From: Imbricaverruca yamaguchii
Lineage: Eukaryota > Arthropoda > Thecostraca > Neoverrucidae
DNA: 64,000 nucleotides
Reading direction: 5' to 3'
Assembly (NCBI GenBank): GCA_034440575.1
Contig: JAOTOL010001626.1
Coordinates: 1,512,501-1,576,500 of the forward strand
Part shown: one piece after another, positions 55,320 to 64,000 of the stretch
Layout: each line of letters opens with the position of its first letter
Numbering within the stretch: the stretch's first letter is position 1
Translations under genes and position numbers: made by a program
The notes under the pieces: model-generated
Seen by the model: only the letters and a program-made list of their open reading frames with translations
The model's database searches: none
Told to the model about the DNA's origin: nothing

Positions 55320-57602
55320 ACGTGTAGTTACTTACAAATGTTCAACAATGGAACTGGTGCAATTTATTTTGTATCATGCTCCGAAACTATGAAATTATTC
55401 CCCTGGCGCACCTGGCCGTCACGACGCACGGCGCCTTTGTGCGCTGTCATCATTCTGCCGCGCCCACTGGAGGTACAAACAGTAAAATGTTTCCTCCGCA
55501 GATGCTTTTTTCTTAAATTATTCGATGATGATTCGTGTGATCTCGATTGACTCTTTCATCATTCCATTCCTAATATTTCCAATACACGCAATCTTCCAAC
55601 CATCCCATCCAAATATACCGACCCACCAGTATTTAGCCCGTATTCCGTCCAGCGTTCGGCATCTTCTGATTGGTCACCACCCAGTCCACCTTTCAGCCAG
55701 CCTATCTACAGTCATCGGCCTTGTAGCTTTACTATGCAGCCCTCATTCCACTCCCACCCACACATGCTGAGTTGCCAATATCCATCCCTTCCCTTTACTA
55801 CTCACTTTCTGGTGTTGCGGGTTGGTGGAGTAATATTTCGGAGAGGAAAATACTGTCATCCGATCACTTTGGCCAATATTTCTACCTGTGCCACTAGGAA
55901 TCTGACCAGACATAAGCATTCATTGCTTTATGCACATTGTTGGTCGATCCGCAGTGTGATTGCATGCGGATCACTATTTGTTTGTCCACATTTGCTGCAT
56001 GTTTAGTGTAGCGCTGAAGAAGGCATTCCAATCTGACCGATAATGCATAATAACTAAGTGGCGTACACAGATGCACCATTATGTACCGCTTTTGCTAACC
56101 AGCCACTCCTCACCTGTCGACCAGGCGGCATCTAGTATTTCTAATAGCCATGCCCCTCTCACCTGCCGTCGTTTTCCAGCTCTTCTCCTGGTCACCATTC
56201 TACATCCTGCTGGCATGCCACTGTTCAACCCTTGCATCAGCGAGACATACTGAACTGCAAAATACCGTGGCTCAATTGAATCTACAGCAGTCATTTTGAT
56301 TGGATCAGACAGATATTATCCAACAAAATGATCTGTCCGATCGGACCAGATTTTATTAATTTCCAGAAGTTCAAGAAGTAATACATTCAAATAGCAACTT
56401 GACTTGACTTGATTGTCCCCTGCGTCGCTGACCCGGCACTTCTACCGGCGTGTTTTGCACCACGCGTCCCGTCTATAATGCATCATGTGGGTTAAAAATG
56501 CACCCGACAGGGTCATCAGCCGATGCGTTGGCCGTGTCTGATCCAGGATAGCTTCCTCGTGGCCTGTGCAAAGGCCGCGAGAAAGCTGCACGAAGCGTGG
56601 CTGACGTGACTGTGGCTGAGCCTAGTCCAGCACGGATACGCTTTGTCCATGGAAACACCGCTGCTAACACGAATTAACATCGATGCCACTCAGTATAATC
56701 GGATCGTCCTAATCTAAAATGAGCGTGGAAGCTGCAGTACATGTCTGAGCGGCAGTTTTCAGCTGCTGGGCAAGGAACTGGGCAGAGCCGCTTAGTCGAA
56801 CGATGCAATCCTCCTTCACGTGTACACACTGCGAATCATTTTGTGTCGCTGTCAAGGAGGGGGCCGCGGCACATCGTTGGCCGGTTACCTAGAAATTGGG
56901 TTTCAAACATTGCCTCTCAATCAACTCGGTCTGTTAGTTACCTAGCGAGGTGTGCAGCCATGACGCTGTGACGACACTCAGTCGGCAGACACGTGCTGGG
57001 GAGATCGATAGTTGACGTGTAAGCGGCACCGAGCGCCACACGGCTGCCACTACACCCGAGGAAGCGCGAGGATTCACGAGGATCGCTGGCACCGCGTTAT
57101 GCTACTATTCGGGAACTACGCCCAAATGTAACGTAGCTGTAACCGCTATACCAGACTCTTGTGTTAGTGGTCGGTTTTACAGCAGCAATGTGCTCTCCTG
57201 TCTAGTCGTTTTTCATCCTTCCAAGTCATTCCTTGCTTCAACTAAATATTCTAGACATGAACAAAAAAAGTACATTGAAGAATAGTTAGTATTAACAAGA
57301 ATTGGCTTCAATCAATTTTTCCAGCTTTTCATCGACAAAAATTGTTTCTTGGTGATGAGACTGCAACGATTTTAGATGAATTCTTTGAGCATAATTTCCA
57401 TTAGACCATTTTATATTCCGGAACCCATATCCCAGTAGACCGCAAGTAACAACTCAATCGGTGCACGAGCGTCCTGCCCGTGCGGTGTGTTGTGAACATT
57501 ATTAGTTGGGTGGTGTGAGCATGTGAGAAGGGTCAGGTCTAGATTTATAAACTTGGTTGGCATCGATTAAGCATACATTTGTAATCATTTTATCTACCAT
57601 TG
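55320..57602. other. No recognised gene
   Basis: Only short ORFs without motifs. A fragment near 57127-57170 (GTAGCTGTAACCGCTATACCAG) resembles one unit of the 63-bp array at 61058-61330. GATCTGTCCGATCGGACC near 56330 is a local palindrome. Confidence 0.35.
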
Positions 57603-57841
57603 CTCAGGAGTAGGGATGCACCGGATAGTGAATTCTGATATCCGGCCGAATAGTATATCCGGCCAGATCGTGAGTAATATCCGGCTCGGATAATCCGGCT
57701 CGGATAATCCGGCCGGATACTGAACCTTTTAGGTTCCCACCATTCCACCTTTTTTCCTCAAGTTTATGCATTAAAAATGCAGGTGATTACAGGCCCCAAA
57801 ACCCCTCTTCATTAAGCAAGCAAGCAATGGCATGCTTTATC

Positions 57842-58215
57842 CAAAACTGGCGGCTCCAGGGGGGCAAAATGGGCATTTGCCCCCCAAACGAAAACTGTGC
57901 CGGGAAAACCAGGTTTTCGCCCCCCCCCCCACCCCACAAACTGCGGCAAACTGAAATTTTTGCCGCATTACAGACAGGCCAACATCGCCCCTCCCGCCCC
58001 CGTGGACACGACAAATACCACATCAACAATTACTTCCCTCCCCCACCGGGCCGACCCACCCCCAACCCGGTCGACGACAAACACCATGCAACATCGCTCT
58101 CTCTCCCCCCCAGATCGACGACACAACACCACGCCAACATCGCTCCCTACACCCCCCCTTAGTCGACAAGTGGTGGTTAATTTTTGCCCACCTCCCCCCC
58201 CAAACTGGAGCGCCC
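57842..58215. mobile_element. Possible MITE nested in the hAT element
   Basis: AAAACTGGCGGCTCCAGGGG near 57842 and, inverted, CCCCCCCAAACTGGAGCGCCCC near 58193-58215 look like inverted ends followed by GGGGCAAAAT-type sequence. Between them lies C-rich, low-complexity DNA with repeated ACATCGC and CGACGAC phrases. It occupies the region between the hAT 5' end and transposase. No target duplication was checked with certainty. Confidence 0.45.
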
Positions 58216-58468
58216 CAGATCCCAAACCTCAACTCAGTATAGAGGATTTTTATTTGCCGGCGCTTGGTATTTCACTCACATCCGAAGTCTGTCGGAGCGG
58301 GACGCCGGGGATGGAAGCGCCAGGGAAACATTTTGCACGCGCGCGTATAGCTTTTTAACAAAATTTGCTGGCCAGCTGCGGCATTCGCTTTGGCATTTAT
58401 TCACCTGGAACGCCAGGTGTCGGGTGCGTTACTCTTCACGATTGCTTCAGGTTTAATCTTCTACGTAG

Positions 58469-60438
58469 TTGGCCTGCGGCTTAGGTGGCATGGCGAGGCA
58501 CCCGCGTTCCTCATTCGTTTGGGCTATATTCAAACTGTGCGACGACAGCGATACCTATGCAGAATGCAAAATCTGCAAAAGACTTACCAAGAGAGGTCAC
58601 GAAAGCGCGGGACAGAAAACCTTCAGCACGACTCCCCTCCACAATCACGCGAAAATGAAACATCCGGACAAGTACGAAACGGCCAAGCAAGCGAATCGCG
58701 GCTGTTTTGTGTCTGTCTCAACCTTTGGAGAGGAAGGTACGCCAAAAGATCGGAAGATTTCCACTATTAAGAAGCAGCTATCGATCCAAGAATCATTTGA
58801 GCCAAGGAAGTTCTGGGACATTAACGACAGCCGCGCAAAGGACATCAACAGGGCCGTGATGATAATGATGGCCGTGGACAACCAGCCGTTCTCAATCGTA
58901 GAAGACGACGGCTTCATCGACCTCGTCGCCAAACTTCAGCCGCGGTATCTCCTGCCCAGCCGGCGCTACTTTTCCGACGCCATGCTACGGAGGCTGTACG
59001 ACGAAGTGAAGGGCGAGGTTCTGTCTGAGCTAGAGAGCTGTGACGGCAGCTACGTCTCCTTCACGTCCGACATCTGGACATGCTCATCGTCGCAGGAAAC
59101 GTTTTTCAGCCTTTCTGGCCACTGGGTCAAGGGCAATTTCCAGCGTCGAGAGGTACTGAAAACGTCCCACTTTCGGCATCACACAGTAGCATCAACATCT
59201 CGGAGATACTGACGAAGATGTGGGACGAGTAGAACCTAGTCAGAAGTCGGCGGCATCTACTGATCCGTGACGGGGCCTCCAACATGACTCTGGGTTGCGA
59301 GCTTGCCGATATTCCGGCCGTCCACTGCACTATCCACCGTCTTCAGTTGGTGGCTAGCGACGCCATCCGGTCGCAGCCGGCTGTGAAGGCGCTCCTGACC
59401 AAATGTCGGAGGCTGGTTACTCACTTCTGCCACCCGTCAGTGGCCTGCACTACCCTCAAGGAGCTCCAGCGAACTGAAGACCTGGAACCGCGACTTCTGG
59501 TGCAGGACGTTCCGACACGGTGGAACAGCTCGTACTTGATGGTGCAGAGACTGGTGGAGCTGAAGCGGCCAGGTCTTCTCCACCTGGCAGACCACGAAGA
59601 TCTGCCGCAGATGACTGCGAGCGATTGGCAGCTGTGCAGAAGCCTTCTGCACGTGCTGAAACCATTGTTCGATCTCACGAAGGAGATGAGCTCGGACAAC
59701 GCCACGTTGTCCAGCGTCATTCCCAACATCACCTGCCTGGAGATATACCTGACAAGGATTGATCAGAAGGCGGCCGGCGCCCAGAAACTACGCGAGTCAC
59801 TGCTACAAGCGCTGCGCCTCCGCTTCCTGACCAGAGCTGACAACTCCAAAGAGATGAATATCCTTCTGGAGGAGCACTATGTGACTGCCACAGCGATCGA
59901 CCCCAGATACAAGTTCAACTTCTTCAAGAAGTCTGAAGAAAAGGACAACGCCAAGACGCTGCTCCTCAGCGAGGTTCTTCAGTCGCTGGGGGTCCAGGAC
60001 GATGAAGTTGCTGCCACTGACAGCACATGCGCCGACAGCCCCACGTCCAGCACAGGGTCAAGCAGTGAAGGAGACCTATTTGGCAGCTGCTTCACACAGA
60101 TGGTGAGACAGGGCCAGGCACCAGCTGCGAAGCGACAACGCCGTGACGGTCAGGGTGACCTGAAGACCGCAGCGGAAGAAGTGCAGAACTTCTTCACGCT
60201 CCCCCTCTCACCTCGCGAGACGGACCCAGTCCAGTGGTGGGGTGAAACAAGGCGAGCAAGTTCGTTCCCTCGCCTGCTCGCTCTCTCGCTTAAACTCCTG
60301 TCCGCCCCGTCGTCCTCCGTGTTCTCTGAGATAATGTTCTCGGAGTACGGAACAATCTTCGAGGACAGGAGGAGCAGTCTTCTGCCGCGCCGCGGGGAGC
60401 AGCTCCTGTTTCTTCACCACAATGTGAAACATTTCTGA
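58469..60438 (+). pseudogene. hAT transposase (ZBED type), frameshift and stop
   Basis: The first frame (58469-59212) carries an N-terminal BED zinc finger with C33, C36, H60 and H65 (numbered from 58469; Met at 58490 is an alternative start). TSDIW with the first catalytic Asp lies at about 59063-59074. A frameshift near 59170-59190 and a TAG at 59230-59232 follow. The second frame continues with RDGASNM (second Asp, 59269), CTIHRLQL, PTRWNSSYLM, and the C-terminal dimerisation region with WWGETRR and LLSAPSSSVFSE...FEDRRSSLLP. In hAT enzymes a Ser-Glu-Arg usually precedes the FS of this block; here the Glu is Ser, so a probable catalytic residue is also lost. The product would bind the element ends and cut them. 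Confidence 0.9.
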
Positions 60439-60735
60439 ACCAGGTCGTGTTTTGATTGACGTCACTCAGTGTAACTCAGCGTCACAGCTTCACTGAACGC
60501 TGAGTACGCACTTACAATTTTCGAAGGGACAATAAAGATCATACGCTTGGTCGTTTTTATCGTCTGCTTGTGTTAGGGGACACCCAAGTGGTGAACGCTA
60601 ACTGGAAATCGTTGCAAGCAATGGAAAATATCCGGTATCCGGCCGGATAGCAATAAATATCCGGCCGGATAACGAATAGTTGAAAATTCGTGATATCGGG
60701 CCGGATAGTCCATCCGGTACATCCATGCTCAGGAG

Positions 60736-61055
60736 GTTGACGTATAACCACATTCTTCTCTAATTTAACCACAACACCAATTTGTCACCTGACAGTCATT
60801 CATTGGCTGCCAGATACCATAGAGCTGAGTACAGTCTCCAGGTAAATATGAAAGCGTATTGAAATTTGCTGAAGTTCGTTAGTTTAATTCTACTCATTTC
60901 AGCAGCGTCGGTAGTAAAACCTATATCGATATTAAAACTGATGTTAGAATTATACTTGGTGGCCGCTTCTAATTTATGCGAATCATATGCAGAGTATTTT
61001 TTCCTCTATCCTGTTTCTGAGACCACGTGACCTGGGAGCAAATTTCCGCTGTATA
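60736..61055. other. No recognised gene
   Basis: Nothing supported downstream of the hAT target duplication. Confidence 0.4.
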
Positions 61056-61057
61056 GC

Positions 61058-61330
61058 CGGCTAATGTAGCGTGGCTGCCCCTTCAGGATATCATCGCTGT
61101 AACCAGTACACCAGAGCCTTGTGTTAGTGCGGCGTGGCTGCCCCGTCAGGATATCATCGCTGTAACCAGTACACCAGAGCCTTGTGTTAGTGCGGCGTGG
61201 CTGCACCATCAGGATATCATCGCTGTAACCAGTACACCAGAGCCTTGTGTTAGTGCGGCGCGGCTGCCCCATCAGGATATCATCGCTGTAACCAGTACAC
61301 CAGATCCTCGTGTTAGTGCGGTGCGGCTAG
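61058..61330. repeat. 63-bp tandem repeat, about 4 copies
   Basis: AGGATATCATCGCTGTAACC recurs at 61085, 61148, 61211 and 61274, each with GTACACCAGAGCCTTGTGTT and GTGCGGCGTGGCTGC. The 21-codon period keeps a minus-strand frame open (61006-61272). A single diverged unit is at 57127-57170. Confidence 0.95.
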
Positions 61331-61370
61331 CGCCCAGTGTACGCGTAACAGTCTCTCTGACTTTAACATT

Positions 61371-62340
61371 CGCACGTCCGGAGGTCCGCGCCAACTTCGC
61401 ATGTCCGGGGGGCAGATGTCTGCCACCCTATGATCTATAGAACTATGCTGGCTAGCGACAAACGAAAAACGGCGTTGGATAGCTGGTGACGGGCTCTATC
61501 GAATGTGTTTCGGTCATTTTTTTTCGCTCGCTCATTCAGGTCACTGGGTCATCATAGGTCAAATTCTGCCAGATTAGGTGGGACTTAGATATTGACGCAT
61601 ATCTCAGGACCTGTAACAGATAGAAACAAACGGCGAACGATATTCGACAGTCCTTGAAATGCGCTACCGACAGTAGGCGGTATAATTTAAGGTGAGATCA
61701 ACCGAAACTCAGGTCAAGGTCATGAAGTCGCCTAAGGAGGTCATATAATGTACCAATCGACATGTCTTGACGATACAAGCACAATGACGGTAAATTCAGC
61801 CTTCTAGCTCAATGCAGTGCGATATAATGCACATACATGTGTAATGATTTCAGGTGACATCAGAGACCTTGGTGAGGTCACTGAGCAAAAATATCAGCGG
61901 TAACATTGAGTATAGCTTCCATCTACATGCTACAACCGTTGTGAGATCATTCCGAGCGCAAATATGTAACCAGGAAACATTTGTATATTTTACCCTAGCC
62001 CTATAATGGGGAAGCCATGGCCGCGACCTGACCTAAGGTCAATGCCATGAAAAAACATATACATATTATGGTCCCTGATGAGATCATGACATATTATAAT
62101 TTTGAAATCAATCGCCAAATTATTGTGGAAGTAATGCCACCTAGAACTCCGAATGTAGTTGGGTCACTTCGCCTGACCTGGTGACCTGACCCGAGATGAC
62201 CCAGGGTGAAAATGTATGAGGATATGTGGAAGAGACCAATAAACAGCTATGCAAGGTTTGGCCGTGCTCACCCGATTAGTTTGGCGGCAAATGAGGAAAA
62301 CCGGAGGGGGGGGCAGATATCTGCCCCCCCCGGACGTGCG
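61371..62340. mobile_element. MITE-like element, copy 2 of the 1-kb family
   Basis: Perfect 11-bp inverted ends CGCACGTCCGG (61371-61381) and CCGGACGTGCG (62330-62340). TTTAAC occurs just outside on both sides, compatible with a TTAA-type target. GGCAGATATCTGCC hairpins flanked by G- and C-runs lie near both ends. It contains multiple AGGTCA sites and no ORF. Confidence 0.85.
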
Positions 62341-62345
62341 CTGGT

Positions 62346-62740
62346 TTAACTAGTTCCAGCACCATTTCCAGAGCCTCTTCCTATGCAACGCTGCACAATT
62401 ATGGGCTCCAACTCCGGCTCGTAGCTGCAATCTACATGCTCTGTGACATTTTAATTGATTGAAGCACAGTCACCGAACAGGAAAGCTATCGTCCGACCGG
62501 TACACCTCTCACAATAATTGCGGGTCTCACCTCCAACCGGGCTGCTCTGTCTTCCATCTACGCCACATATTGTCGTTGCTTCTAACGTTCATTGTGTTCA
62601 CATGCTGAAGGCAGAGTATCCTACCTGATTGGAGCCCTGCGCAAAACCACACAGGACAGAGCGTCGACACCTTTCTACAGCCCGCAAGCACCTCGTGGAC
62701 TCAACAAACTCTTAGCGTTGATTTCGTGAGGAATGAACGA
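62346..62740. other. No recognised gene
   Basis: Nothing supported. Confidence 0.35.
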
Positions 62741-62744
62741 CGGA

Positions 62745-62850
62745 CGATATATGACCTCAGAGTCGGTGGAGTTCGCAGACGGAATGTGACACAGAACAGC
62801 ATACGACTTCAGAGTCGGTGGAGTCCTCGGACACGAAATGCGACACAGAA
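62745..62850. repeat. 52-bp tandem duplication, two copies
   Basis: GACCTCAGAGTCGGTGGAG at 62753 and GACTTCAGAGTCGGTGGAG at 62805, each followed by GGAATGTGACACAGAAC-type sequence. Confidence 0.8.
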
Positions 62851-62859
62851 CGCACCCTT

Positions 62860-63310
62860 GGGCGGAAAAACCATTGTATCTTTGACAATTACGGCTCGAC
62901 TCTGAAACGTGTCAATTGCCATCGAAATTCCTAAATGTCACAAATTCAAAGTCCACACATATTAAAAACTAGTCCAAGATTCAGCAATTGGCACATCAAT
63001 ATGAGATGGCATTTTCAAAAGCCTTTTATTCTCGTAAACATGAAAAGTCCTTCGGTACTGCATGCATCTGAGCCGGCTTCTGCGATCAAAAGTTAATCAT
63101 TCTGCTAAAAAGACGATTTGGTGTACGAAACAATACTGTATATGGAAACGGAACGAGAAATACGAAATGCGCGGAGAGAAATTGTCACGAAGATTATATA
63201 ACACAAAGTCTGCAACATAGGAACCAAATATTTCATAACGGTACAAACGCCATTGCATTATTCATGACTATTGAGCACGCTTGACCACATCCGAATGGGA
63301 TTCGTTCCCT
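62860..63310. other. AT-rich stretch, nothing recognised
   Basis: No coding signal or repeat supported. Confidence 0.4.
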
Positions 63311-63317
63311 AATAAGG

Positions 63318-63645
63318 ATTTGGAGACCAGTGGACCGGAGCTAGAGTCCTTTGCACCGGACCTGCAGACTGGTCTCCCGTAGCTGGAGACCTACCCACCA
63401 GAGCCGGAATCGGGCGCACCGGAGTTGGAGACCTGCCTACCAGAGCCGGAATCCGGCGCACCGGAGCTGGAGACCTGCCTACCAGAACCGGAATCCGGCG
63501 TACCGGAGTCGGAGACCCATGTACCGGAACCGGAATCCGGCGTATCGAAGCTAGAATTCGGCGTGCCAGAGCCGGAATCAGGCGTGCCGTAGCTGGGATC
63601 CGGCTTGTGCCGGAGCTGGAATTCAGCGTTCCGAAGCTGTACGCC
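63318..63645. repeat. 21-bp repeat in 42-bp higher-order units
   Basis: Alternating GGAATCCGGCGCACCGGAGC and GGAGACCTGCCTACCAGAGC half-units give a 42-bp period over about 330 bp, decaying at both ends. Frames stay open on both strands (63351-63554 plus, 63309-63693 minus) with 7-residue peptide repeats such as RSPAPVR and SGAPDSG. No family was recognised. Confidence 0.9.
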
Positions 63646-63659
63646 AGTGTAGAGGAGCT

Positions 63660-64000
63660 GGAGCCTCGTGCACCATACCTTGTCACCAGTCACATTCGTC
63701 TATGTCATGCTACGACAGAATTTGCGCCCCAGCGCGCCGATAGCAGAACTTGGAACGGCCAATTGAGAGCAGCAGCGGCCTCCCCTCAGAACTGCTGTGA
63801 TCAGCTGCAGCTAGTCAGTCTACTAATGAACTAATGTCGACGTAATGAAGCAGGGTAACTGATGTCAGCAACTCCGACGCGTCTCAATGTTCCTCCAGAG
63901 GCTGGTGGAACATTTAGGACCATTCGCCCCGGATGACGTTCGCCGGGTCCATTTAACGAACACATCTCAATGGTATGCCAAACGGGGCGTGTATTAACCC
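63660..64000. other. No recognised gene
   Basis: Nothing supported. GTTCCTCCAGAGGCTGGTGGAAC near 63891-63913 is a small imperfect palindrome. Confidence 0.35.

Larger units (their letters stand above)
57603..60735 (+). mobile_element. hAT DNA transposon with 8-bp target duplication
   Basis: CTCAGGAG is duplicated exactly at 57603-57610 and 60728-60735. Inside, the ends are TAGGGATGCACCGGAT (57611) and, inverted, CATGGATGTACCGGAT (60712-60727), identical at 13 of 16 positions. Several ATCCGGCCGGAT-type palindromic repeats lie just inside both ends (57643-57720 and 60630-60705). The 8-bp duplication, short inverted ends, subterminal repeats and BED-type transposase define a hAT element. The transposase is broken, so it is an inactive copy of about 3.1 kb. 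Confidence 0.95.

Overview
This is a eukaryotic, almost certainly metazoan, window dominated by mobile elements and tandem repeats. It shows no operons or ribosome binding sites. The evidence for an invertebrate animal is an intron-poor rhodopsin-like receptor, CR1-like and L1/Tx1-like LINEs, a BEL/Pao retroelement, a hAT transposon, tRNA-headed SINEs and many TTAA-flanked MITE-like repeats. GC-rich islands such as 6.5-8.8, 9.5-10.5, 19.5-21.8 and 27.1-28.3 kb sit in AT-richer DNA. A marine invertebrate, perhaps a crustacean, is my guess; the sequence does not settle it.

Layout. 0-2.5 kb: a decayed CR1-like LINE ending in an 8-bp repeat tail. 2.9-4.4 kb: a broken BEL/Pao integrase running into a 36-bp minisatellite. 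4.5-6.5 kb: a MITE fragment and a perfect hairpin. 6.5-8.75 kb: a decayed transposase-like gene of an unnamed family. 9.3-10.4 kb: a 45-bp repeat, then a possible glycine-zipper exon on the minus strand. 11.3-17.9 kb: MITE copies, a very degenerate 20-bp-period satellite and an inverted repeat with arms near 0.9 kb. 18.6-25.2 kb: an L1/Tx1-like LINE interrupted by a GC-rich 2.6-kb insert that includes a SINE. 27.1-28.3 kb: a class A GPCR on the minus strand, the best host-gene candidate. 29-30 kb: the 20-bp satellite again. 31.8-33.1 kb: 12-, 38- and 105-bp arrays.

34.2-43.0 kb holds a BEL/Pao element arranged LTR, gag-pol, LTR, partial gag. A SINE has inserted in the first LTR and a 5'-truncated CR1-like LINE in the second. 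43-57 kb is mostly non-coding, with a recent 111-bp duplication, 41-, 65-, 16-, 57- and 33-bp arrays and two MITE families. 57.6-60.7 kb is a complete but inactivated hAT element with an 8-bp target duplication. 61-64 kb has a second copy of a 1-kb MITE and 63-, 52- and 42-bp arrays.

Almost every recognisable coding region is a transposon pseudogene. Only the GPCR and, less surely, the glycine-zipper ORF and a 46-residue secreted-peptide ORF look like possible host genes. All statements come from reading the sequence and from family knowledge; no database search was run, and repeat boundaries are approximate unless stated.
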